A DNA stretch of 64,000 bases, taken from NCBI RefSeq assembly GCF_019399895.1, contig NC_091876.1, forward strand, positions 5,928,381 to 5,992,380. Direction: 5' to 3'. This DNA comes from Cardiocondyla obscurior. Its lineage: Eukaryota; Arthropoda; Insecta; Hymenoptera; Formicidae. Under the pieces are notes generated by a model. The model was not told the DNA's origin. It saw only the letters and a list, made by a program, of their open reading frames with translations, and searched no databases. Below, piece by piece: positions 36,401-51,800 of this stretch. Position 1 is the first letter of the stretch. Every line of letters begins with the position of its first letter. The position numbers were made by a program, and so were the translations under genes.

Positions 36401-39400
36401 AGGAGGGCAGGAAATTCGCTTTACTCTCGCTAGTTCTTTAATTATTAGGTTCTCCAAGCGTCTTAATCTCAGTCCCCGATTTCTCATAATTCGATGATAA
36501 GTTAAAAAGGATGTTGTTACAAAGAGAGACGTATTGAGAAAATTAATTTACTTGACATTTTAACGACGCTATAATTACGCAAGGCGCCCCAAGTGCGTTT
36601 CGGCCACGTTTCGGTACCACGTGGGAGGGAAAGTGAAAGCGATCCAGGACGAACGTAATCCTGTCCATAAATCGTCGTTATGAACTTTATTTGTAATTTG
36701 TAACGACTCTGACGTGCGTCGTTATATGTTTGCACGGGTAATGTCAAACAGATACCAGCGCGATACATCTTCCTGTCGTCATTTTCCTCCGTGTATTGCA
36801 GAAGAGTATACGTAAAATGCTCAGAATGACGAATGTGTTTCGGGATAATCTATTGAGATATTAAAATCTTATCGAGAGTCTGCGGCAGAAAAAATTAGAC
36901 TCACCGAAATTATATCGCAATCTTTGCGCCTCCCTCTTACAATTATTAGTCTTATCAGGAAATATAAATGTCGCGGCGCGGTGGTATTAAAAATTCCGGG
37001 CTTTGACGAGCGGCTCATCTCTGAATATTGGCGCGTAACGTAAATTACGAGGGAGAAAACGGTTCATTGTATGGAGTGTCCAGGATTAACGGCGGGGTTC
37101 AGACCGGCGAACGACGAAAAATTCAACGGTAATCTCCAAGCTGGACGAGGCAATTCCCTCGGTGGCTCTCTTCCATGTTGCAGACGTTGCTCGCTTTATG
37201 TGCGCTTCTTTGACGCGTGTACCAGCAAGAGCCTCCGTTCCTATTCTCCCTCTCGCTTGAGCTCGCGTCCCTTCGCCGCCCTTGTCTCGTCTGCGCCCCC
37301 TGCGGGGTCCACCGCCCACCCCGTCTTTTCATCTCGTACTTCATCTTTCTTCCGCGCCGGACTGAGAGTCTGCGTCGTACAATCGCCGCGGAAAGTTTTC
37401 GTCTGGAGGATTTCGACAGGGGACGCCTTTTCTCTCGTTGCGACCCATCCTCTTTTCCTCCCCGCGTGCTCTTATGCCCGGTGGTCCACCGTTCTTCTCT
37501 CCGCGGCAACATCCGGAAAGGATGGACTCGGAATGAAATCTTTCGGTGGGACTCCCTTTCGAGTTTCTCTGTGGGGTGGCCGGTTGCCGTCGCTAAAAAA
37601 CGAACGCGGCGATAGCTTCGCGGTAATTACGAACGTATTTTCGTTGTCGCGATGAAAGGGACGAAGTCGCTGGCTGCGAGAGAGACGGTGAAATTACTTT
37701 TCTCTAATTGTTAGCAGCGTGAACGTGTAACGAATAATACGCGATCCGAATATATGTGTTTCACCTCGGGTTGTACGCTCAGCTTTTTGGCGCTCCCATC
37801 TGCAGTTTCTGCCTGCAATTAGCACAGCATCCCACGAACGACGCTGCATTCGTAATATCTCGCGTTTACGCGCGCGGCCGATTTCCCGGCATTCGCGACG
37901 CGGCCGGTATGCGCACTCCGAAAGAATTTATGATCGTGGCAGTACGCGGCTGGCGTTCCGTTGTCTGATTGCACGCGAACGTGGCTCCCGCCGTCGCCAT
38001 CGCTGCCGGCGGGTAGTTGGCTACGGCGGGACACGCCACGATGAAGATGCCGCGGGGAGATAAAAGAAAAGCGCGTCCGAAATTGGAGATGCAGGAAACG
38101 ACCGTGGCGCGACCGCGAGGCGGGGACCCACGCTCCCGATTCTCTACGTGCCTTCCTCTCGTGGACCTCGTATTGTTAAATATTCAATTTTCCGCCGGTA
38201 CAAAAGTGGAGCGCAAGCGGAAACGCGCGCGCCCGGTTTCGTCGCCAAAAACCCGCGCCGCTTCGCACGTAATAACTGCCATTTATATCGGAATTTAACC
38301 GAATCGAGGATATAAAAATGTTTATACGTCAATTTCGGTGATCTCCGGGAAATCCGGGTAACGGTGTCTATTTGCGGGGTTAGTCGAGTGCACTCGCTGA
38401 CGGATGACGCAATCGAGTGAACTTTTTGAAACTTTACTCCCGTTCCGGTTTAGAGTTGTATCATTCCGCGCCTGCGTAGACAATTAACTAGTATACGTAA
38501 AAAAAAAATAATAAAAAAATATAAAAAAAAGAATAAAAAAAAAACTTTAGCCTAGTAGTGCGCTTGCAGGTATCGTGGCACTTGAAACGGATTAACGTGT
38601 GATTTTTAAAGCGTAGTCTCTCGTGCTTAAAACTTCTCAAGCTCATCTGATTTTATGCCAGGCGGTAGTTAATTATACCGATTACCAGACGGGAGTTTAA
38701 CGAGCGCGCCCGCGCGCGCTATACGCGGAGGAATGCGGGAGCCGGGTTAGGGTTGAAAAGGGAGCCTGTCGGAAGCGGAAGGGCTGAAATCGCAGCGGTT
38801 GAAGCGAGGAGTCCGAGTGTTCGGACGGATGTAGGAAAGGAGTGCGGTTAGGCAGCCACGGGGAGGAAATGTTTTGCAGTATCGAGCCGACGCGTCAACG
38901 ACCACGTCTATATCTCTGGACAAGCGTACACATGTATACGTATATATATATATATATTTGCGCGATGGCAACGCGATCGAGAATGCTTGCGGTGTGGTGT
39001 TTTGCCGGTGGCCCGGTTGCTCGGTTTTGTCGGGTTTTCACCGAGATAGCAAGAGCCGGCAACCAGTCCGACAAAGCCGTCGGACCCATATTTTCCATCC
39101 GTATTTTATTTTCAAATGCTCGCGGAATATTTTGCCAGTTCCGTAGTTATGTTTCAAACGCGCGCGTCCGCAAGACCGCCGGTCGAGGGTTTTTTTATTT
39201 TTTTTTTTTTTTTACCTCCCCGGGCACCCGGGGTAATTCGACGTTCCGATAACGATTGATCACAGAATATAACAACGGAATCGTGCTGCCGCAGTCGAAC
39301 TACGCCGTTGCCTCACAATTGAGTTTGTTGTGCTGCAATTTTGTTACATCGAGTTACTCGCATATCGTGTACACAGACGTTAGTCTATAGGGCGATTTAA

Positions 39401-42400
39401 TCAAATTCCGCTACGCCCGAAATGTCGTTCCGTCAATACGTACGCGCGTCATAACGCAATTTCGACGTAATAATTTTTCGCGCACGCTGAACGGTTTATT
39501 TATCGATCGATCGCTGTTTATTCGGATGGATAAATGCAGCGGCACGGGATTGAATTATGTAGATATTAGATATAATCGCGAAGACCGGTAGAAAGAGAGA
39601 GAGATGTCTGCGGTGCGCTTGGATTTTAAAGCGTGTTGTTGCAATACGCAACGTTAAAGCCGTCACGCGCCGAATATCCGTACGTGTTGTATACATACGT
39701 TCTCTTTAATAATCGACCTGGATACGGGTCGACGCTTGGCCATATAGCACGCATTCGAACCTCGGTAAAGGGGGGAAACAGAAACGGTGGAATCCGCCGT
39801 GGTAATCGCCTGTAAAGCACGCTAAAGTCCTACGTCCGGGGTTAATTATCACGCACTAAACGTTATAAACCGTCGGGCTACCAGCTTTGATTTCAAGCTG
39901 CAAATTCTTCCCTCGTCTTGGAAACAAATTGCACTCGAACGGGGACGAAACTAGGAAAAGTGGCGGGCAGAAAGACAATTCGATATTAACTTGGTTGAAA
40001 ATAAACGGCAACGGTTTCCTTAACGTTATCCATGCCGCTCTAAAAGGGAACTTTCCTCCAGGCTTCTACCTTGCGAACTATCGAACGAATATTACAGAAG
40101 GTCGAAGCTTTTGAAAAATCTCGTTACCCGAACGAGCTTCAAGTTTGTAGTTCAGTTAACCGGTTCTCAAGTTCTCGATGGTCTCACTTCGGGTGAATTA
40201 TTTTCAATGCAAGTTAATTCGCTGGGTGGAAACTTTGCCGTGTAACCTCCGAAAGATTTACTGTATGATTATAAGGCGCCGATTTAACTGCCGCATGGAC
40301 GGAGTATATTTTCCGAAAGGGGCGATATAAATATTGAACGTTGTTCAATTATTGAAGTTTGTAAATTCGCAATTCGACGGTTCGTTTAATAATATATTTA
40401 GAACGAATTTTTATTTACTCAATAAAGTGCAATTTTATTGATATTAAAATTATTAGGGCAATTTATTTTTTGAAATAGAGAAATGGCTCGAAGAGGTGGA
40501 GGTCTCGAGTAACAGGGAAAACGCGGTTTTTTTTTTTTTTTCCCAAGTCTGATAATTTATTCTCGTGAGACGCTATCGAAAATGAGCTCGTGAACAAAGA
40601 GTGTTGCGAGTGGCACTCGGCATGCAATCAGAACGTGTCGTCGAACGTGATTGTAACAGTGGAATCAAGTAACGGAGTGGCTCGTGGCTATTAATTATGC
40701 AAATCGTATTCCTTTGTAAGGATGTATCAAATGCTATCTCCGGAGGGCGGCTCGCCTCCTTTCCGCCGGGTGGCCGACGCTTCTCCACCTTTATTCGTTT
40801 ACACGTAGGTGGCCCGATTTGTTTGTACCTGTGGCCTCGTTAAAGGTACGCTTGAATACTTTTAACGAGGAACGGCGAGAGAAAGAAAGCTAAAGCGCGT
40901 AATAGGGATAAAAAGAAGAGAGAGAGAGAGAAGAGTGCGTGGGATAGGATCTGGTCGAGGTAATCCAAAATATATTACCGGGGCTTTGTACCTTTGTACG
41001 TGGTCCAGTTCGCGAACGTTCCTTTCTCTTTCTCCCTCATTCACTTCTCTCATTGTCAGCTGTATCTTGCGTCCCGTTTTCGTTCACGCCATCACTGTCT
41101 CTCTTCTCTCGTTTGCTTTTACCCATTTTTTTTTCTTCTTTTTTTTTTTATCTCTCACTCTTTCTACCTTACCCTTTGCTGCCATCTCTCTCTATTTCTC
41201 GTTCAATTTCTCTCTTCGTTACGCCAGAAATTCCGCTCCTATACTCTCGGTCCCGCTTGCTCCGGAGTTATTACCACGCCGAGGCCGAGAACCGCAAGCC
41301 CCACACGCATAGATAACGGCTTGGCCGCGCTCGAAATGAATTTGAATCGGCCAGAATTTAAAAGCCCGCAGGTATAACGCGCGTCGTTGCACGCCCGCTG
41401 TTCGTACGGAGAGAAGAATTCCACATCGTGCTCGATTTTTTTATCACTGCTCCGTTCACCTCTCTCCGCGCGCGCTCCCTCCGTCCTCTCCTCTTTTCAT
41501 CCCCCTGCACCAGCCAATCCCTCTGGTTCGCCGCCCCGTGGCGAGCAATCGATAAAGCCCGTGATTTATTTTCGCGGACAATTCCCCGACCGCCACGCTT
41601 TCTTATGATCCGGTTCAACAACACAGACAATTGCGGGAGGGACAATGATGCTGGCAAATCCGTGCCTGTCGTGTAACAAGATTCTCAGGATCGCGTTTGT
41701 TTTTACGCCGCACATCTTCTGATACTTCCGATTCTGCCAATACTCTCGGCAATACACCTAAAACCTCGATTTTTATTGCCAATGTAGAGACACTTTCTTA
41801 TAAAATTTTTTGAAAAATATTTTATTAAATGAATAATAAATAATGTTATAATTCCATTGTTACGTATCTCTTACTATTTATGTTAATTTTTTTTTCAAAT
41901 TGTCGTTTTTTCTTTTTTAAGTTTTTTTATCTATAAATATTAAGAAAAAAAAAAAAAAATAGATATCTATTTAAATGTATTTTATATTTTACGTATTTTT
42001 AAAATATATATCTCAATCGATTTATGATATAAATATTCTTCTGAGTGTATAAAGATATATGGAAGCAAGAGATGAAATTTATGCTATCTAATAAAAGCGA
42101 GAGGTGGACGATAAATTCAGAAGTTAATTCCGGCCAATAATGAGTCGGCGTTCATCTTTTTTTCACGATGCCGAAGTAATCCGTCGTGATTTCCGGCGCT
42201 GATTAAAAGTTGGCCGGCTAATTATTTGGGCCGTGCGTCTTTCGAAATTATTCCGCCGTGGGTGCTTGTTCGGGGGCGGTTAACGGTCACATATCTCACT
42301 GCCGGGGGCAGTTATTTTTCTCTCCCTTCCGTGGCGATCCCGCACGGCGCCGTCGCTAAAACCGCACATGCGTCTGCGGCGCGCAAATAATACACAGTGC

Positions 42401-45400
42401 GGAAAATTTACTGCTAATTACTTTCCCATGTAAGCGCGCAAGGTGCGGCCCCGTGTTATAAAACAGAATCGCGGGACTTCCGAATGCTGGCGCCGCCAGC
42501 TGATAATGCCGAAACCCATTAACCCCCGGCCAAGTGACGTCACGGTCTTGTTGCGTTCTTTTTTTTTCCCCTCCCCCTCCCTTTCCCCCCTCAAGCGCAG
42601 AAAAACGCCCCGAGGTAATACGCGATCGAGCCGATGGCCTATTTTCGGCGGTAGAACTCCAGCGACCTTTGATTTTCACGGGAAATGTGTGTACGGTTCA
42701 CGGTAGAATGACCGCTCGGCGCTGAAATCATCCGCTTTAAGCCTTTTTAACGACGGGAGGCGATATCCTCGTGCTCTAATTGCCTCGCTGACGTGTTCGC
42801 GCTGTTCCTCAAGCGGGCGAATTAAGCGCGCGGGTCGAGCAGAAAATTTGCGCTCACATGTGAACATCCGCAGCTTGCCGGATCTCGTCAATTTTATTTC
42901 GCCAATCTTTTTCCGTCTCTCGTTTTCCTTTTTCTTTTTTATCACGTCTGTGTATTAGGTATATATTCTTAGCATTAGAACCGCCGAGCGTTAATCTATT
43001 TCTGCCGTAAAAATAAAAAAAATAACTCGTCTCTGAAAAACCGTGATGTTCGAGAAAAATTTAATTTAATTAATTATTTAATTAATCTCTAGCAAAATAC
43101 ATTATTTAATCAAAGTTAATTAATATCGGAGTATGAAATATTATATTACGTATATTATATATTACGCTCTCCGTGAAAAGAAATATTATCAATAAATTTA
43201 AATTAATGTTATTTACCATGTGCATAATGTCATAATAGGTACATTGTATTAATTTAGAACTTAAATATTTGACATGGTTTCTTTGTTAGTAAAACGCTTC
43301 GCCCTAGTTGGAAATATTTCCGTCTCCTTCTCGAGCTGTATTTTTTTTTTTTTTTCTTTCCGGAATAATACAAAAATACTGTTTATCTAGCTCTCAAATT
43401 ATACTCCACCGTGACAGGGATTACGGATCGCGATGTTTTCCTATCTGCCACTTCGTTGGGGCATATAAAAAGGCGACAATGCGTAAAACCGCGGGGGCCC
43501 CCCATGCCGCATCGGGAATCGTGAGCAAATATTTCGCTATTCAAGCGAATACCACGACGCATTTCACTTTCCCGTCCTTCTTCTGTAACGGCAGCTCGCA
43601 TCCCCCGTTCTCTCCGCCCGTGGCACGATTCCGCGATACAGATCCTGGGAGCGAATGCCTACGTTCGTGTTGGTATTTCCGTGACGTCGGGTAAACGCCG
43701 GGGTTTTCGACATCAAAGAATGTCGTGTGCGCCGCGCCGTATGTCGCCGTCGCCGCTTCTCGGCGAGGAGGCCGCGTCGCCCTCGTGTATCACCCCCTCA
43801 CCCCCAGCATCCCCGCCACGTCGCCCTCAAAGAACCCGCGAGCCCCATTCAGACATTCTTCGCGAAAGGTAGTAACGTAGGTGCATAGGTTTCGTTGTGT
43901 GCTCGCGCGCGCGAGGACCCGTTTACAAAATAATACGCGCGCACGTCGCGTAGCTGGGAGGAGAGGTATATTTTTATCGGGCGATCGAGGCGCTCCATCG
44001 ATTCGCTGCAACCGAGGCGCAAAGACCCTGGGGTTGAGGAGGAAGGGAGACAGAGCTTCGCCCACGCTACCCACGGTAATTATCGAAGGCGGGGTTGTTG
44101 ACCCCCTTTCGTCCTGCTCGGTTGAGAGCGAGCCGGCCACTGCTTCGCACTCGGCTACTAGGATACCACGAAGACGTTCCGCGTTCCTCTCTGCCGGACG
44201 GCAGTTTCAAAGCTCGCGTGTTCCTCGAAATAAATATCGGTCGGCAGGCAGCGCGCCACATAATTATATTAATTATTAAAATGACGCAAACATTGAACAT
44301 TATTCGGTATTGATTGCCCGTGAACGATTGAATAGCGTGCCCATATCGCTTGGAAAATGCACCTTCCCACGTTTAAGTAGCGCGACGTTCGTCTTGAAAT
44401 ATTAACGATGTCGCCGAATTCATCGTCGTCAACTCCGCGTTGTTAATTTATTACGTAAACTCTGCATAATTCTGTTCTTCGAAGACTCCTGTCGAGTTTA
44501 ATTATAGAAATGTAATATAGGATGGCGAAGAGAATACAGAACTATTACGGTTGGGAATTAATTTAACTTTCGAAGCGGAAAGAACAAAAAATCTGTAGAA
44601 AAAGTATCCGTATGTGTCTAACTGCCAGAAAATTAAATCCGATCGTGAATATCGTAAATAACGAGATATAATAAAAATTATTATATTTTACGTGGAAAGC
44701 AAATGACATTAAAATTATTTTCATTTAAGAAAATTAAAATAATCGAATGTAAAAGGAGAAAAACATTGAACCGCGGTAACTGCAATGAAAATAATGTGTT
44801 GTTTATTGAAATGACGACGCTTAATTCAGAACGGGGGGAACGGGGGGCGTCCTATCTCTCAAATTACTTGGAGATTTTGCCTGACATTATAAAAATGAAC
44901 GGCAACCCTCGCAAAAAGGGTCTTTGTAAAGCCATTGAGGCAAGGGGTAGCGCGGTACCATCCTCTGAATTTGTCACGGGTAACCGCGCGATTTTTTCTC
45001 ATCAATAAAGCATTACTAGAACGAACTGCAGAGCTTAAAGAAAAAAAAAAAAAATATTTCATGACTTTCAGTTACGGTCGGCTCGTAACGCATTACGCGA
45101 CCGTCTTATTATCTTCAAGACAAAGTTACGCATTTTGTCGTTTACAATCTATTCTGCACGTTGTGAAAAAATCATGGATTTATAAAGCTCGCGGAATATT
45201 TTGCTCCTTTTCCCCCCGTGCAGATATAATAAAACCCATTCACGATCTGTCGAGCGACGGTATTGCCGATAACGATAATACGGTAATATCGAAAAAGTCA
45301 CGCCGGATTTTCTATATTGCGCCGAGTACTAGCCGAGTATAATTAATTATCGTGATATTCGAGAGCCGTCGTCACAGTTATTGAGTTTCGTGCCCGGTGA

Positions 45401-45496
45401 AATTATACGGTTGCGCAGGATCGCACTCGATAGCACGGCCGATATTTCGGATTGTATCGCCCCGGCTTTTCTCCCTCGCGACCAGACCGTGCTGGT
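33487..45496. other. Stretch without supported genes (12 kb)
   Basis: AT-rich DNA alternating with GC- and pyrimidine-rich islands (37.1-37.6, 41.0-41.6, 42.5, 43.7-44.2 kb). The longest frames (232 codons at 33735-34433 minus, 194 codons at 37071-37655 plus) have no recognisable domain, and the first runs through a TA-rich repeat. No RNA gene was recognised. Confidence 0.55.
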
Positions 45497-45825
45497 AAAA
45501 TTTGCCGTTTTGTTCTCCCCCGCGCCGTCATAAATATCGCATTGCCGACATTAAGCAGCACAATTAAAGCCCCGCGCAGGCCGCTATTGGCGAATTTTAC
45601 CGATTTGTTCGCCTGTTATCACTAAATATCGGCACGTGGCGCCCATTATTATGCGGCATAATTGGATGTTGATAGATTTTGCCGTTTTGCTCCGTCGTTA
45701 ATCATAAATAGGGCGCGCTGCCAGCGTCACACAATATAACGGAAATTGGATCTGTGTTAGATTTTGCAGTCTTGCCGGATCGTTAATCATCGACGTGGCG
45801 GGCGGTGCTATAAAACGGAAGCTCG
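45497..45825. repeat. Decayed tandem repeat, four units of 82-95 bp
   Basis: Units begin at about 45497, 45592, 45674 and 45759 with variants of AGATTTTGCCGTTTTG, then a pyrimidine/CG stretch, then ATCAYAAATA or a similar run and a GC-rich part ending near AATTGGAT. Similarity is partial, so this is an old array. A weaker unit may precede it near 45.4 kb. Confidence 0.5.
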
Positions 45826-48800
45826 TAGAATTCGTTAACCCTCATTATCCGATACAAATTAGGGGCCGCGCCACTTCGGCAGGTGTAGCGTGTAATAAAG
45901 CGAACATTAGCAAGGTGGGTGTGCGAGAAAAAAATCTGGCTTTTTCAGTTCTTCGTGGCAACTCGTCTAACTACTAACGAGCCCAAACTTCTCTCTCTTT
46001 CTCTCTCGTCTGTCGAACTAGAATACTTTCAGAAAGCTCTTATCCGTTCCTTCCCCTCTGGTTTTTTTTTTTTTTTACTCTGAAGTTCTCTCTCTCTCTC
46101 TCTCTCTCTTTCTTTTTTTTTTTTTTTTTTACGAAGAGGAAGGAGTCGGCAACTCTGCGCGACTCGGCGAGCGGAGCCCATTTTTCATCTCCTTTAGTTG
46201 CTCTTACGTCGGATAATAGCGGACAGAACGGCTACGAGACGGCCAATCCTCGCATCCGTGTCGTGCGAGCTTAATCATACTTCACATTTTATGATACGTA
46301 TTTTTCACATTGCCTGTTACATTGCATTTGCATTATAAAACGTATTAACTGCTACTTTGATAACTTGACGTAAAAAAAAGTAGGTACCATATAGCTATAA
46401 AACTAGTATTATTATTATATTAGAAAAATATTTTATGTTTCGCAATCGGTAGTAACGTTCTACGCAGAAAGGGCAGACTGTTCCGATACGATTTACTATT
46501 TTTTTTTTACGAGCGTTTACGAATTTAACGTTTATTGGACAGCGTCATTATTTAATTCTACAACAACGATAATTAGTTATTCTCAGGAGACGGTTTATTT
46601 GCGCGACGTGAATTGTACACCAATAATCAATGAGCATTTCTCATCGCCGGCGAATTTATGTAATAATTACTCGCGCACGTAGTTTAACGCGGAAGCCTAT
46701 ACAACGTAGTAAACTGCACCCTGAGCGATTGTTGAGAGGTCAAGAGTCTATAAAGGCTAGGTTGGGTGCAGAGAGCGAGATTGCTTTTGCCGCGCGTAAG
46801 TACCTTCTTTGGCGCGACAAGTCGATGTCTCGTGGACCGGTAGTCCTCTGTAAGCAGAAGATTATTGGTCTTGTTCGTACCTTTATCTTTGTCAGAAGAA
46901 TCGTATAAGCTCACTTGCCTCTAGAAGACGTTCTCCGTAATTTTCAACAGTTTCCCTTGCGGAAAAACAGAGAGACGGATTATGCCGAAATTTAAGAAAA
47001 TCGCTCGAACTTACGAGAGACGTTTCGATTACATTACAGTTACGAAATACAATTTTTTATGTGATACTTTTGCTTATTTATTGAATTCCGAATGATTTTC
47101 GAAGGAATATTATTAACGTGGTGCAAGATTGTCGAAGATATTTTTGATTATAAAAATTCTTTGTCTCTCCTTTCGTTTTTAACGTTATTAGGTATAAAAA
47201 GAATTTTCTTGATCGTTACTTTGAAGGGCGTTTAGCGACGACGCCCACTTTGGACAATATTAGCGCTGTAAGGGTTAACACGTACAAAGTTTTGTTACCG
47301 AGGAGAAAGACCGGAATCGTTGACAAAAGAGAATAAAGAGCGCCACGGAGGACCGTGATAGGGTTAGAAAAAGGTGGTCGCATCGGGACGATATCGATCT
47401 ACATGCTTTTCCGCGACGTCGCTCCATTTAATGCTAATGGTTTTCGGCATTATTTCTGCTCCGCCCACCCAATGTTGGACGCTACAAGATCGCGTTATCC
47501 GGCCGAAACGACAAGGGACAATGATGAGAACCGGTTCGCGTAATTCGCCACAATGATTCCGCTGTTCGAAACTGTCCCATTTAATTCCGCGACGGGATGG
47601 GAGGGTCAGATCGATGTACGCACGCGTGCATGCACACAGACACGTACGTACGCGCGGTTATAACGCCGGTGGATGGGTCCAAGCGGAGAGAGATGGTGCG
47701 CGATAGTCGGGCGGCCAGCTATGATTTATGTAGGTCGAGCAGGTGCAATTTGTATCGCGTCAGTTTTTACCGGTCGGGACGAAGCTACGCCGACCGGCTG
47801 AGTTATTGCCCGGGCAGGAGTCGCCGAGTTTCTGGGATGACTTGAGTGCAGCGACTTGCTGAGTTACAAGAGGGAAGAAGAATAAGGGGCGGTCGCGCCG
47901 CAATTTTTCGAACCCTTCGTGACTGGATTTACAATTTTAAATAAAATTGACGTGAATCACGTAATCCTTTCCGTCGCCACTTATTTAGACCACTTGTCAG
48001 ACGAAACGCGTATTTTTTTCTTTTCTTTTTTTTTTCGCAACTAATAAAAAATAAATTACTTTAAATATTTCGGTCAAACGCAAAATAAAATAAGCGACAT
48101 ATATTTCTCTCATATGCATCTATATTGAGATTCAAGAGACTAACTTGCTCGTACAACAAATTGAATTTTTTATATCAAGCTGTTATTTTACGTGTATTTA
48201 ATCTAAATTTGCATCTAGAAGAATTACTATCCGTTGTCAAAAACGGAGCAGTTTCAATAACACTTGCGCGAGTTTCAACGGTGAGCCGCAGAACCGAGAT
48301 AAACCGGTGCAACGTCATGTAAATTCATTTTCTCGGGATTTATCCTATCCCAGGTTTAGCCGAGTGCCGTGACGGGAATATCGGACGACAACGCGCGTTC
48401 TTTTCCTTTATCTCGATAGCCAAGTTCTCGGTGAGCTCGGTAAACCGGACGGGACAGCGGTCCCTTTTGGCTCGGAGCCCTCTTGTTTAAAGGAGCCGAG
48501 GTGGTTGAAATGAGACCCGGGTCAGACAATATTACTACCCATTGAGTCGAGCTTTCGCGGTAGTAATGTCGCGCTAATTCGCGGTCTTGCTTCTGCCGGC
48601 CAGGGAAACCGGGAGATGTTACTGTCTACCGCGGGAGTGCTTTTGGCAGCGTGTCTGAATCGCGCCATTTTCGCGAGAGCGAAACGACAATCCCGTGACA
48701 GGGAATGCGGAATTTGCGCAAGATCCTCCTACTCCCGTCGTCGAGAACGATTAATTCTATCCTGACTGAAGCGAGCAAGTTTATGCAACGACGGCGTATA

Positions 48801-51800
48801 GTTAACTATTTTGGAATGATAATTGACGCAGAGATCATTAAGTTATTAGATTTACGTGAATTTGTGCGAATCGGTTCGTGTAAATAGAATATTGTTACGC
48901 GATGATTGTTTGTATAAAGTACGTTTGGATTTAATCATTTACATAGCTCGAAGTTTCCGTTCAACATAATTTATTATTGACAATGCACACGGTATTCTAT
49001 TAATAACATTGAAACAGCGTCGGCTATTTATAACTCGTACGGGGCATATTTTATTTCAAGTATGCTCTAGATTTTAAATATATGGATAAATATACAGATG
49101 CTTTACGATATCATTTTACGAATTATTTGACACCTAGGTAATTTTTAGACTCGATTTTAATGGTAAACGCTTCATTCGATTTGAGCATCGATCTGAACAG
49201 TCGGAGATATGTACGTACACGGACTCGAGAGACCGCCAGACGCGTTTGGTATTCACGTGCTGGATAATGTAATAGTTGGACGCGATATAACTTCGCGCGA
49301 CAAGTCCGCAGATCCAAATACGGCGTAGCATTGTCTCGATAGCGAAATCGACTTTGGAAATATACGGTTACGCGGGAACCAATACCGACGAGACTATTGA
49401 CTCCGCGTAACGGTCCGTTTCACGCGTATCTGCAATGAAATCACCCTCGTCGTACCCCTGCTCGTTCATTGAGTTCTCCACGGTGATAAGGACCGTGAAT
49501 GGTGAATGGGGAGCGCGCGCGGGAGGAGCGAAACGGCCGAGTACCTCGCCGTCGTGGATGTGCTGAATCAGAAATAGAAATAGGTACGAAATCGTTATGA
49601 AAGCACTTGGCGGAGTTTGCTGGAAATAATAGAATGAAAATTCCCACGGTTCTGCGTGCATTCTTGGCTACGGCTTCCCTCGCTTTCGCACATCGTTGCC
49701 CTCGCATTTCCACGATTCTATCGGTGCGTAGCCATAAGGTACGTCGGTTTCATAAATTTCTCGATTCAAGGAGTATTGGATTCGATTCAAGCTTTCGTTT
49801 TTTTATGATTGATCGTCTGCTCTTTTGTATTCTTAGTTCAGCCATGCGCTACTTTCGTATATTCTTGGATCGTAAGCATTTTCATTCCGAGGTACTTCGT
49901 CCCACGTATGTTTTTTTTCCATTAAATCGCCAATTCTTGAGGTCGCCGTGTGTATATCTAATGCAATTAAAAATATCTCCGATATCGTTTTAAGTCGTTA
50001 ATAAGTTATCGCCGCGATAGCGATCGATCTTTTCCGCTAAGCAAATAATGCGCAGTTTGGGAGACGGCGGAGGGTGGAGGAAAGCCGGGAATCTGTTCAG
50101 CACGCCGTGCAAAACGCAAACCAAGTCCATCAAATAGCGATCGGACAATGACGTCTTCCAGAACAATTCATTGTTTCGAGGAACCTCATGTTCGCTTACG
50201 AGCCGAAAGCCGGCAGCATTCCCCGAGCGTCTCCTCTCGCCTCCGTTTTCCCTCCCCCTCGCTCCCACCCCCTTACGGTTCGTTGCCGCGGGCCGTCTCA
50301 TTGAATACACGCGGGGACAATGTAGTCTGCACAATACTGGTGTCAGCCGGAAATGACGCTACGCGGGAGGCCCTGCACGCAAGCAAGTCTCGAATTGGAG
50401 ATGTTAATACACCCGGCGACTCCAATACAAATACGCACAGACATCTCTATCAGCTAAACGAGACGAAATTATTGGCAAGCGTATATACGTGATACGCGCG
50501 TGTCTCGAAATTCGACAACCCTTTCGCGTTTCAGCTTTTCTTCCTTTTGTCTCTTTGGGACAAAGAGATTCAATTTTCTAAATCAAGCGACTCGCAAGAA
50601 CGTTTATTTTTATGGCACCAATCGATTATTTAATGCCGCGTGCAGAATCGGTTTTGTCGCTGCCCGCGAAAGTTTCGTGGCAAAACTCCACTGGTCGGTT
50701 AAAAATAAAATAGGCAGTGAAAAATTCATAAAATTTTTGCTCTTGTTCGTTTTCAAATTACTGTGTATGCGAAAACCTTGTGCATTCGACGACAATTTGA
50801 GTTATGCATTTTACACGAACTTGTTTTCTATTATTTATAAACAAAAAAAACAGAATTTCTAATTGTTATAACTTTTTTTTTTTTTTTTTTTAATTAACCG
50901 TTCTAAGTAAAATTTTGACAAATTTTTATTTTATGCAAACAAATTTTTACTTCCCAAATAATTATTAAAAATATTATTTGATATATTTTTTTAAATAATC
51001 TTTGATAAAATAGATCGCGATTCTAAAGACGCGGATTTGCGATTATTTTCTCTAGATTGTAAAAGTGAACGTCGCGTATTTGTTTCTCGCAATAAGTGCT
51101 TCGACTTATGCGCTTTCATCGGTAGATTCTTAGCGGGATCGTCACCTCCAATTTGATATCGATTTCTCAAGTTAAGACAAACTAGCTAGTTCGATCAAGG
51201 TTTTAAGAGAGGTGAACGTCGTGCCGAAGTGGGCCACGAAAACAAACTGAGGTCAACGCGAGATTCTCCCGCGTACTGCAAACTGTTGCTACTTCTCCGG
51301 TAAGAAGATTCTTGCCAGTCGCTTTGTTTGCAATGGAGATACATCTGCGCGATCAGTGAAGCGGAAGCAGCTTCCGTGGGACCGGCTGCACCAGTCCGGC
51401 AACGTCAAAATGAAAAATAACCAATGGAATAAGACGAGAAAACAAATGTATGGTTTAAAGCGCTCAAGACGATATTCCGTAAAAGATGATCGTTTACAAG
51501 GGAATAGTAGCATAACAATAGGTAAAACTGTAAGAGGAAAAGAAAATAACGTATCAAAACGATTCTTTTTTTTCCAATATTTTATTACGTGCACTTACAT
51601 CACGCGTATAAATTAGAGCTTTAATTTTTATGTCTTTAAATTAAATCAAAAATTATAATTTGATATAGAAGCGGCAAACATTAAAGAAAAACAAATTTTA
51701 TATTATTGTTAATAACATAACAGTGTTGTAATATTATTGGCAAATAAAATCGAGGAAAGAAAGACATTCGCGCAACGAAAAGAACCGGTAAGAAGGAGAA

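Noticed and set aside
37071..37655. 194-codon open frame on the plus strand
   Set aside because: GC-rich stretch with open frames in several registers. No recognisable protein content.
39720..39775. Minus-strand GGTTCGAATGC resembling a B box
   Set aside because: No A box or cloverleaf could be drawn around it.
48490..48530. TGGTTGAAATG matching the polymerase III A box
   Set aside because: No B box follows and no tRNA stems form.
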